Positions 23,056 to 30,094 of a DNA stretch of 37,231 bases are shown in pieces. This stretch comes from UBA3263 sp964586765. GTDB lineage: Bacteria > Bacteroidota > Bacteroidia > Bacteroidales > Muribaculaceae. Numbering within the stretch: the stretch's first letter is position 1; the number at the start of each line of letters is the position of its first letter. The stretch covers positions 1 to 37,231 of the forward strand of contig CAZPHN010000025.1 in assembly GCA_964586765.1 (NCBI GenBank). The letters are read 5' to 3'. The notes below the pieces were generated by a model. It was not told where the DNA came from. It made no database searches and saw nothing but the letters and a program-made list of their open reading frames with translations. Both the position numbers and the translations under genes were made by a program.

Positions 23056-23149
23056 ATTATTTTTTATCGGAACGGCAAAAAAATTAAAAATTGGCAAGTC
23101 TGTGGTTCCTGAATTGCGGCGCAGCGGAGTGCGCCTCTCCTATTATACA

Positions 23150-23186
23150 AAACAAAGGAGGGACCGGGATGGCTCCTCCTTTGTTT
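23150..23186 (-). terminator. Terminator after galE
   Basis: A 12-bp perfect stem (23150-23161 with 23175-23186) and a 13-nt loop. Minus-strand transcripts from galE meet it 36 bases after the stop. A further small hairpin (GGCGCA/TGCGCC, 23118-23135) follows. Confidence 0.85.
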
Positions 23187-23221
23187 GGGTGGGTAATTAC
23201 GTTTTATGAATTTTGGTCAGT

Positions 23222-24259
23222 TTACATGATGCCGCGCTCGCGGAGCTTGCACTGCCATGCCCAAGCTGAACGCATGGTGTCAGCGAGGGGGGTGTCAGCC
23301 TTCCAGCCGAGGACTTCATTGGCGTGGGAGGGGTTGCCCCAAACCTTTTCGATATCGCCTGCACGACGACCTACAATCTTATAGGGTACTTTTACGCCGG
23401 TAGCTGATTCGAAGGTGTTGATGAGTTCGAGCACGCTGACACCATTGCCGGTTCCGAGGTTGAAGATTTCAATCTTGGCAGCTTCGGGATTTTCGAGCAT
23501 GCGGTCCATAGCCTTAACGTGGGCCTTGGCAAGGTCAACAACGTTGATGAAGTCGCGGATGCAGGAGCCGTCGGGGGTGGGATAGTCATTGCCGAAGACG
23601 CTGAGTTCCTTGCGGATACCGATAGCGGTCTGGGTAATGTAAGGGATAAGGTTCTGGGGAACACCATTGGGGAGCTCGCCGATTTCTGCGCTGGGATGCG
23701 CGCCAACGGGGTTGAAGTAGCGGAGGATTACAGACTTGAAGGATGCGCCGGCGTTGATTACGTCAGTGATGATTTCCTCACTAATCTGCTTGGTGTTGCC
23801 GTAAGGTGAAGTAGCTTTCTTGATGGGAGCCTGTTCGGTAACGGGATTTTCATCGGGTTCGCCGTAAACGGTGCAGGAGCTTGAGAATACAATGCCCTTG
23901 ACGTCAAACTCAGCCATGCAGTCGAGGAGGTTCATCAGGGTATTGAGGTTGTTACGGTAGTAAAGCACCGGCTTCTCCATTGACTCACCTACAGCCTTTG
24001 AAGCGGCAAAGTTGATGATGCCCTTGATTCCGGGATAGTCCTTGAAGAGTTTGCGGAGGGCTTCGATATCGCAGCAGTCAGCCTCAACGAAAGCGGGGCG
24101 GATTCCGGAGATGCGTTCGATGCCGTCCAGCACGTCGCGGTTACTGTTGCTGAGGTTGTCAATGATAACTACTCCATAGCCGGCAGCTTGGAGTTCAACT
24201 ACGGTATGAGAGCCGATGTAGCCCGTACCGCCGGTCACGAGAATTGTGCCTTTGTCCAT
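23222..24259 (-). CDS. galE: UDP-glucose 4-epimerase
   Basis: 345 residues, usual length. The NAD-binding motif VTGGTGYIGSHT lies at about 6-17, the catalytic serine/threonine region is SSSCTVYGEP, and SPYGNTKQISEE holds the Tyr-x3-Lys pair. The C-terminal part has EKVWGNPSHANEVLGW, typical of GalE. It interconverts UDP-glucose and UDP-galactose (and in some members the GlcNAc/GalNAc forms) for surface polysaccharide and galactose metabolism. It has its own promoter (TAATTTTG, 24319-24312) and terminator, so it is monocistronic. Confidence 0.95.
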   Translation of the reverse strand: MDKGTILVTGGTGYIGSHTVVELQAAGYGVVIIDNLSNSNRDVLDGIERISGIRPAFVEADCCDIEALRKLFKDYPGIKGIINFAASKAVGESMEKPVLYYRNNLNTLMNLLDCMAEFDVKGIVFSSSCTVYGEPDENPVTEQAPIKKATSPYGNTKQISEEIITDVINAGASFKSVILRYFNPVGAHPSAEIGELPNGVPQNLIPYITQTAIGIRKELSVFGNDYPTPDGSCIRDFINVVDLAKAHVKAMDRMLENPEAAKIEIFNLGTGNGVSVLELINTFESATGVKVPYKIVGRRAGDIEKVWGNPSHANEVLGWKADTPLADTMRSAWAWQCKLRERGIM

Positions 24260-24311
24260 AATTCTTATTATTAACGAGATATAGATTTATTTGGTTACGA
24301 TTTGATATCCG

Positions 24312-24319
24312 CAAAATTA
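24312..24319 (-). promoter_or_regulatory. galE promoter -7 box
   Basis: TAATTTTG on the minus strand, 53 bases upstream of the galE ATG, matches TAnnTTTG. Confidence 0.6.
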
Positions 24320-24357
24320 CAAAAAACTTTCGACCCCCGCAAGCTAAAATTTTCTTT

Positions 24358-25377
24358 TTAGTTGAGAGTAGTAAAAAGAAGTTCGCGAAGGAGTGAATAC
24401 TCGTCGGCACGCGAACCGATTCCCTTTGCGCGGACGTCGAAGCGTCGACACGCCGAGATGGCGTTTATTACCTGCCAAGCGGAGTAGTTTTTCATACCGA
24501 CAATGATGCGCTTGAGTTCGCCGGAGTATGGTCGCGCGCCTATTGCCCCCGCGATTCCGCTTTCGGTCTTTTCAGGCGCGTAGATGGCGAGCAGAAGCTT
24601 TGAAAAGAAGCCGAAAATAGCCACACAGGTAACTATCGAGGGGTTTTGCTTTGGATTAGCGCGAAAATAGTCGGCAATCCGATAGACTTTGGCAACATCG
24701 CGCACTGCAAGCGCATCAACCAGCTCCCAGTTATTGAAATCCTTGCTTACGCCGATGAGTTTCTCGACCGCCTGAGGCGTAATGGCTCCGCCGGCAGGCA
24801 GGGCAGTTTTTAGCTTTGCAACCTCGTTGACTATGCGGCTCAGGTCTGTGCCAACATGGTCAATCAGCATTGCAAGGGCTTTCTGGTCAATGGTCATTCC
24901 TTCATTGCGCACCAGAGTTTCAATCACGGGTCCGACCTTGTTTTCAAAAAGCTTGGGCGTTTCGAAAACAACGCCGCCGGAGGCTCGCACCGCCTTTAGG
25001 AATTTCGCGCCGGTCACCTTTTCGCCTCGCCCGGCAACGACAAATACGGTCTGCGGATTAGGATGTTCGGCATAGGCGGCAAGTTTTTCCATATAGTCAG
25101 CCTTCACCGCCTGAGCCTCCTTGAGGATGACAACCTGACGCTCTGCCATCATAGGGTAGCGCATACACGCCTCCTGAACCATCTCCGGGTCAGTCTGGGT
25201 AGCATAAAGCACATAAAGATTGAAATCGCGCTCCGGTTCCGGCACCATTGCTTCGAATGCCTTGACAAGTTCGTCGACATAGTAACCTTCAGGACCATGC
25301 ACCACGTAGATGGGCGCGGTGGTCCGGGCGGCAATCTGTTGTCTGATATCCTTAAAAGTGGGAGCTGCGGCTGCCAT
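24358..25377 (-). CDS. holA: DNA polymerase III delta subunit
   Basis: 339 residues from ATG 25377 (MAAAAPTFKDIRQQIA). The frame extends 24 codons upstream, but that stretch covers the divergent promoters. The HolA pattern is clear: APIYVVHGPEGYYVDELVKA near the N-terminus, ERQVVILKEAQAVK, VTGAKFLKAVRASGGVVF, and the C-terminal helical collar domain with NPKQNPSIVTCVAIFGFFSKLL. Delta opens the sliding clamp within the clamp loader. It is divergent from a small nuclease-like gene, with only 43 bases between the two start codons. Confidence 0.92.
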   Translation of the reverse strand: MAAAAPTFKDIRQQIAARTTAPIYVVHGPEGYYVDELVKAFEAMVPEPERDFNLYVLYATQTDPEMVQEACMRYPMMAERQVVILKEAQAVKADYMEKLAAYAEHPNPQTVFVVAGRGEKVTGAKFLKAVRASGGVVFETPKLFENKVGPVIETLVRNEGMTIDQKALAMLIDHVGTDLSRIVNEVAKLKTALPAGGAITPQAVEKLIGVSKDFNNWELVDALAVRDVAKVYRIADYFRANPKQNPSIVTCVAIFGFFSKLLLAIYAPEKTESGIAGAIGARPYSGELKRIIVGMKNYSAWQVINAISACRRFDVRAKGIGSRADEYSLLRELLFTTLN

Positions 25378-25394
25378 AAATCGAAAAAATTGCT

Positions 25395-25414
25395 TAAATT
25401 TGTCCCCAAATTTA
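25395..25414. promoter_or_regulatory. Overlapping divergent promoters, holA and HsdR-N gene
   Basis: TAAATTTG on the plus strand at 25395-25402 and TAAATTTG on the minus strand at 25414-25407 are 4 bases apart and point towards each other. Each -7 box lies over or just beyond the other's expected start site, so RNA polymerase probably cannot occupy both. Confidence 0.65.
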
Positions 25415-25420
25415 CTAAAA

Positions 25421-25903
25421 ATGTCGCCAATTTCAAAAAAAAACTGCATAGTGCCCTTAAATCTGCCTCCGCGGGAGCTGCGACTGAGCGTCGACCGGGA
25501 GGGAAGGACATGTGTCTATGACCCGCTGAGACGCAAGTCGGTGGTGCTGACGCCGGAGGAGTGGGTCAGGCAGCATTTCACGGCATATCTGGTCAACGAC
25601 CTCGGCTATCCGCCGTCGCTGATGGCAAATGAAGTGGGCGTAAGTCTCAACGGGCTGCAGCGACGATGTGACACCGTGGTCTGGAACAAAAGCGACGGCA
25701 CACCTTTCGTAATAGTGGAATATAAGGCTCCGGGGGTAGAAATAACCGCAGCGGTATTTGACCAGATTGCGCGCTATAATATGGTACTCCAAGCCCCCTA
25801 CCTGATAGTCAGCAACGGTCTGCGCCATTTTTGCTGCCGGCTTGACTCAGCAGCCCAGTCATATAGTTTTATGCCCTCATTGCCACTCTATTCGGAGTTA
25901 TAA
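25421..25903 (+). CDS. HsdR-N-type (PF13588) nuclease-like domain protein
   Basis: 160 residues from ATG 25421, chosen over an upstream in-frame ATG at 25310 that lies antisense inside holA. VLTPEEWVRQHFTAYLVNDLGYP and the PD-(D/E)XK-like core RRCDTVVW ... PFVIVEYKAP (Asp, then Glu-x-Lys) match the N-terminal nuclease domain of type I restriction R subunits. The helicase, methylase and specificity subunits are absent, so this is not a restriction system. It is a stand-alone protein beside holA; my recollection is that similar genes occur there in other Bacteroidetes, which would suggest a DNA-maintenance role. Confidence 0.85.
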   Translation: MSPISKKNCIVPLNLPPRELRLSVDREGRTCVYDPLRRKSVVLTPEEWVRQHFTAYLVNDLGYPPSLMANEVGVSLNGLQRRCDTVVWNKSDGTPFVIVEYKAPGVEITAAVFDQIARYNMVLQAPYLIVSNGLRHFCCRLDSAAQSYSFMPSLPLYSEL

Positions 25904-25949
25904 AGACTAAATTTTGGGCGGATTTTTTTAATTTTTCATATAAAGTGAC

Positions 25950-25957
25950 TATATTTG
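25950..25957 (+). promoter_or_regulatory. Promoter -7 box of the DHH gene
   Basis: TATATTTG ends 4 bases before the ATG at 25962, so the transcript should start at or within a base or two of the start codon (leaderless). Confidence 0.65.
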
Positions 25958-25961
25958 CGGT

Positions 25962-26993
25962 ATGATTTCGCGAATAATAGACGAAAGGCAGATAGACAGT
26001 CTGCGGAAGCTACTTGAAAACAGCGACCGCATAGTGATTACTTGCCATCTGACCCCTGACGGCGATGCAATAGGCTCATCGTTGGGTCTCGCCCACGTTC
26101 TGGATGCCATAGGCAAGCGTGTTACCGTAGTAACGCCTGACTCCGTTCCCAAGCATCTAAGATTTCTTCCGGGAGCCAAAGACGTTATTGTATTTTCAAA
26201 CTATGAAGATTATGCCGCCAAACTGCTCAGAGATGCGGACATGGTTTTCTGTCTGGACTACAACGAGCCAAAGCGAGTTGACCGTATGGAAAATGCGCTG
26301 ATGGCATCCAAGTCACCGAAAGTACTGATAGACCACCATTTGAATCCCGCGGACTTTACCGCCGTGAAAATAAGTCATCCGGAGTCAAGTTCGACCTCGA
26401 TGCTCGTTTTCAGGGTGATATGCCGTCTGGAGCTCTTTGATAAGATTGACCGCGCCGCCGCGGAGTGTATTTACTGCGGCATGATGACCGATACGGGCAA
26501 TTTCAGCTATAATTCCAACGAACCGGACCTTTATACGGTAATAGCGGAACTGCTTCGCAAAGGCATTGACAAAGACGCCATCTATACACGGGCAATGAAC
26601 ACCAAATCGCTCAACGCAATGCGTCTCAACGGATATGCCGTAGGAGAGAAAATGGAGCTGTTTGATGACCACGGATGCTCGCTGATTACGCTTACCGCCG
26701 ATGATCTTAAACGCTTCGGCTATGAAAAGGGTGACACCGAAGGTCTGGTAAATCAGCCGCTGGCTCTGCCTCAGGTCCAGTGGAGCGTTTATCTTCGCGA
26801 GGACCCGGAGCAGATAAAGGTAAGCATGCGCAGCAAAGGCAACTTTCCGGTAAACCGCGTCTGCAAGGAGCAGTTTGGCGGCGGAGGTCACCTTAATGCC
26901 GCCGGCGGCGAGTTTAAGGGCTCGATGGAAGAGTGCATCAGAGTTCTGAAGGATTCAATGAAGCTTTATGATGAGTTCCTGCCTAAAAAATAA
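25962..26993 (+). CDS. nrnA: DHH-family phosphoesterase (NrnA-like oligoribonuclease/pAp phosphatase)
   Basis: 343 residues. The DHH domain (about 20-165) shows CHLTPDGDAIGSSLGL, CLDYNEP, and LIDHHLNP, which supply the metal ligands. The DHHA1 domain ends with FGGGGHLNAAGGEFKG. This combination marks NrnA-like enzymes that degrade 2-5-nt RNA (or cyclic dinucleotide products) to mononucleotides and can dephosphorylate pAp. It is the first gene of a run leading to DUF4827, glmM and the NlpC/P60 gene. The promoter abuts the ATG. Confidence 0.92.
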   Translation: MISRIIDERQIDSLRKLLENSDRIVITCHLTPDGDAIGSSLGLAHVLDAIGKRVTVVTPDSVPKHLRFLPGAKDVIVFSNYEDYAAKLLRDADMVFCLDYNEPKRVDRMENALMASKSPKVLIDHHLNPADFTAVKISHPESSSTSMLVFRVICRLELFDKIDRAAAECIYCGMMTDTGNFSYNSNEPDLYTVIAELLRKGIDKDAIYTRAMNTKSLNAMRLNGYAVGEKMELFDDHGCSLITLTADDLKRFGYEKGDTEGLVNQPLALPQVQWSVYLREDPEQIKVSMRSKGNFPVNRVCKEQFGGGGHLNAAGGEFKGSMEECIRVLKDSMKLYDEFLPKK

Positions 26994-27015
26994 TCCGACT
27001 ATAACTAAAAAACGA

Positions 27016-27633
27016 ATGAAAATAACCAAATTTATAATATTAGCCATATCGGCACTCGCCGCGGTCACCGCAACCTCATGTAAGGACAAGGAGAGTTATG
27101 CCGACCTGCTTACCGACGAGAACAAGGCAGTCAACGCATATTTAGCAAACTATCCGGTGATTGCGTCAATTCCCGCCGACAATGAGTTCATCAGTACTCA
27201 GCAGATAATGCAGGAACAGGGGCTGAGCCGCGAAGAAGCGGAAAAGCTGACACCTTTTTACCGCATGGATGAGGATGGTAACTGCTATATGCAGGTAATC
27301 AACCCGGGACTGACCGACCAGATGGCAGAGGAGGACCAGCAGATTTTCTTCCGCTTCATGCGTTATAATATTAAGGCATGGTATCTTTATGACGTATGGG
27401 AGGGCTCAGGCAACGCCACTGACCTCGGCACCCAGACCACAAGTTTCCGCTACAAGAACACAACCCTGACATCGACCACCCAATGGGGCGAAGGAATTCA
27501 GATTCCCTTGGAGTATCTCCACCTTGGTTGCGAAGTCAACATCATCATCAAGTCCGTCATCGGACCGGAAGATGAAATCACCAGCGTATATCCGTATCTT
27601 TACAACATAAGATATTTCGAATCAAAAGTATAA
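27016..27633 (+). CDS. DUF4827 family lipoprotein
   Basis: 205 residues from ATG 27016, which starts a lipoprotein signal peptide (MKITKFIILAISALAAVTAT, Cys22 in TSCKD). An upstream in-frame ATG at 26968 would overlap the DHH gene. The body (YADLLTDENKAVNAYLANYP, NPGLTDQ, LQI-type strands such as IQIPLEYLHLGCEVNIIIKS) matches the Bacteroidetes DUF4827 family. Its last part resembles an FKBP-type fold, but catalytic residues cannot be confirmed. Probably anchored in the envelope. It lies 22 bases after the DHH stop and 10 before glmM. Confidence 0.85.
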   Translation: MKITKFIILAISALAAVTATSCKDKESYADLLTDENKAVNAYLANYPVIASIPADNEFISTQQIMQEQGLSREEAEKLTPFYRMDEDGNCYMQVINPGLTDQMAEEDQQIFFRFMRYNIKAWYLYDVWEGSGNATDLGTQTTSFRYKNTTLTSTTQWGEGIQIPLEYLHLGCEVNIIIKSVIGPEDEITSVYPYLYNIRYFESKV

Positions 27634-27643
27634 TTTATCACAT

Positions 27644-29029
27644 ATGTCACTTATCAAGTCAATTTCCGGTATCCGCGGCACCATTGGCGGAGTTCCCGGC
27701 GAGGGTCTGAGCCCTTTAGACGTGGTGAAATTCACCGCTGCTTACGCAAAATTCATCGCTAAGTCAACTCCCGTCAAGAGCAAAACCATAGTGGTTGGTC
27801 GCGACGCACGCCTCAGCGGCGAAATGGTCGATAAACTCGTTGTCGGCACCCTGATGGGCATGGGTTTCGATGTGGTCAATATAGGACTCGCTTCGACTCC
27901 CACCACCGAGATTGCCGTTACCGGCGAGGGAGCCTGCGGCGGCATCATCCTTACCGCCAGCCACAACCCCAAACAGTGGAACGCGCTGAAACTGCTCAAC
28001 CATAAGGGCGAATTCCTTAACGCTGCCGAAGGCGCGGAAGTTCTCGCCATCGCAGCAGCCGATGACTACAGCTTTGCTTCCGTTGACGAACTTGGTCACG
28101 AATTCCTGAATACCACCTATAACCGCCGTCACATCGACTCAGTGCTCGCACTGCCGCTGGTTGACGTAGAGGCTATCCGCAAGGCTAACTTCACCGTAGC
28201 TGTCGACGCCGTAAACTCAGTTGGCGGCGTAGTTATTCCCCAGTTGCTCCGCGCGCTCGGCGTTGAGAACGTAATCGAGCTCAACTGCGAGGCTACCGGC
28301 AAGTTTGCCCACACGCCCGAACCTATTCCCGAAAACCTCACTCAGATTGCAGACCTCATGAAGGAAGGCAAGGCTGACGTAGGTTTCGTTGTTGACCCTG
28401 ACGTTGACCGTCTTGCCATCGTGATGGAAAATGGCGAAATGTTCGTTGAGGAATACACCCTTGTTGCCGTTGCAGACTATGTCCTGAGCCACACCCCCGG
28501 CTCGACCGTCAGCAACCTCAGCTCAAGCCGTGCCCTTCGCGACGTTACCCGTAAGCATGGCTGCACCTATTCCGCATCAGCTGTAGGCGAAGTAAACGTA
28601 GTTACCGAAATGAAGCGCACCGGCGCAGTTATCGGCGGCGAAGGCAACGGCGGAGTAATCTACCCCGAACTCCACTACGGTCGTGATGCCCTCGTTGGTG
28701 TTGCCCTGTTCCTCACCCTCATGGCAAAGAGCGGCAAGAAGGTTACCGAACTGAAAGCCGGCTATCCTCCCTATGCAATCGCCAAGAACAAGATTGAGCT
28801 CACCCCCGAAATCAACGTTGACGCAATCCTCGAGGCTGTAAAACAGAAATTCGCTTCGGAGGAAATCACCGATATTGACGGCGTGAAGATTGACTTTGCC
28901 GACAAGTGGGTTCACCTGCGCAAGAGTAACACAGAGCCTATCATCCGCATCTATTCCGAGGCTTCCACCATGGAACAGGCAGAGGAACTTGCCGGACAGA
29001 TTAAGGCCGTAATCAACTCAATGATTTGA
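27644..29029 (+). CDS. glmM: Phosphoglucosamine mutase
   Basis: 461 residues. ISGIRGTIGG at the N-terminus, the active-site loop TASHNP with phosphoserine Ser106, the metal site DPDVDRLAI, the sugar-binding GEGNGGVIYP, and the phosphate-binding RKSNTEPIIRIY define the phosphohexomutase family. The protein converts glucosamine-6-P to glucosamine-1-P on the way to UDP-GlcNAc for peptidoglycan and LPS. The phylum's GlmM group is shorter than typical phosphomannomutases and this size fits. The following gene starts inside its stop (TTGA), so it is coupled. Confidence 0.9.
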   Translation: MSLIKSISGIRGTIGGVPGEGLSPLDVVKFTAAYAKFIAKSTPVKSKTIVVGRDARLSGEMVDKLVVGTLMGMGFDVVNIGLASTPTTEIAVTGEGACGGIILTASHNPKQWNALKLLNHKGEFLNAAEGAEVLAIAAADDYSFASVDELGHEFLNTTYNRRHIDSVLALPLVDVEAIRKANFTVAVDAVNSVGGVVIPQLLRALGVENVIELNCEATGKFAHTPEPIPENLTQIADLMKEGKADVGFVVDPDVDRLAIVMENGEMFVEEYTLVAVADYVLSHTPGSTVSNLSSSRALRDVTRKHGCTYSASAVGEVNVVTEMKRTGAVIGGEGNGGVIYPELHYGRDALVGVALFLTLMAKSGKKVTELKAGYPPYAIAKNKIELTPEINVDAILEAVKQKFASEEITDIDGVKIDFADKWVHLRKSNTEPIIRIYSEASTMEQAEELAGQIKAVINSMI

Positions 29030-29838
29030 AAAAACTCCTGATATTTGCGGCGGTGCTGCTATGCGGTACCGCCGCTGCTTTTTCTCAGCAGGCTCTGGCG
29101 CGGCTGAGTGTAGTAAGCATGCGCGAGGAGCCGCGTCACGGAGCCGAGCAAGTGAGCCAAGCCCTGATGGGTACCCCGGTCGATGTGCTCGAGAAGGGTC
29201 CCGAATGGAGCCGCGTGCGTACCCCCGACGGCTACGAAGGGTGGATTATCAACCACTCGCTTGCCTTCAAGACTCCGGAGGAGATGAAACAATGGCTCGG
29301 CTCACGGCTGATGATGGTCACTGAGCCATTTGAGCTACACGACGTTGACCGCCGGACCGACCTTGTTCACGGCGATGTGCTTCAGGCGGTAGGCGACTCG
29401 CTGCGTCTGCCCGACGGACGTATGATTCTAACTCCTGCAGGTGCGGTCGAGCCCTTGGCAGAGATTAAGGCGCGTCCGTTTGACGCATCCCAGCTACCGA
29501 AATGGGCAGAACAATATATGGGCGTTCCTTACCTTTGGGGCGGACTTTCGAGTAAAGGCATGGACTGCTCCGGGTTAGTAAGGATGGCGTTTATGGCGCA
29601 GGGGCGCACCATTGCGCGCGACGCATGGCAACAAGCCCTTGGCGGCATAGAAGTCGCGCCCGATTCGCTCCGCCCCGGCGACCTCATCTTCTTCGGCAAC
29701 AAGCGCATAACCCACGTAGCCATCTATGCCGGCAACGGCGAATACGTCCACGCTTCACAAATGGTGCGCCGCAACAGCCTTGACCCAAAGTCGCCCCTCT
29801 ACCTCCCCCTCAAAGTCCTCGCCCGCCGCAGATACTGA
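29026..29838 (+). CDS. Secreted NlpC/P60 cell-wall hydrolase with SH3-like domain
   Basis: 270 residues, with a rare TTG start overlapping the glmM stop by four bases; no ATG lies near, and the signal peptide (KKLLIFAAVLLCGTAAAFS) begins right after it. An SH3-like domain (about 27-85) is followed by a second beta region and an NlpC/P60 domain (about 150-268) with Cys181 in MDCSGLV, His230 in THVAIYAG and a third polar residue near His242. Such enzymes cleave D-Glu to diamino-acid links in peptidoglycan peptides. Its position after glmM places it in a cell-wall operon. Confidence 0.92.
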   Translation: MKKLLIFAAVLLCGTAAAFSQQALARLSVVSMREEPRHGAEQVSQALMGTPVDVLEKGPEWSRVRTPDGYEGWIINHSLAFKTPEEMKQWLGSRLMMVTEPFELHDVDRRTDLVHGDVLQAVGDSLRLPDGRMILTPAGAVEPLAEIKARPFDASQLPKWAEQYMGVPYLWGGLSSKGMDCSGLVRMAFMAQGRTIARDAWQQALGGIEVAPDSLRPGDLIFFGNKRITHVAIYAGNGEYVHASQMVRRNSLDPKSPLYLPLKVLARRRY

Positions 29839-30094
29839 CAAGGGCTTCAGCCTCCGTTATTTCCAATCGTTATCTACGTGACGGTAAACTATTGCACATA
29901 TCCTACATCGTTAATAGCCATTTTTGATAGACCCTTTAGTGATAACGAGCTAACGCTCCTAAGGATGCATTTTAAACCTTTTCAGTCTCATATAACACTA
30001 AAAAGGTGATTTTTTAGTGTCAGGGGGAGAGATGTGTTTGGGTAGGAGGAAGGACAATTGCATATATCGGGGATTTTTTTTAAATTTGCAAGCT
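29839..30094 (+). other. Intergenic region upstream of uvrB
   Basis: No gene seen. It holds a 10-bp perfect hairpin (ACACTAAAAA at 29995-30004 with 30011-30020, loop GGTGAT) and the uvrB -7 box TAAATTTG at 30081-30088. The box ends 6 bases before the ATG. No clear terminator for the upstream operon. Confidence 0.6.

Noticed and set aside
25421..25903. Type I restriction system
   Set aside because: Only the small N-terminal nuclease-like domain is present; no helicase part, methylase or specificity subunit is nearby.
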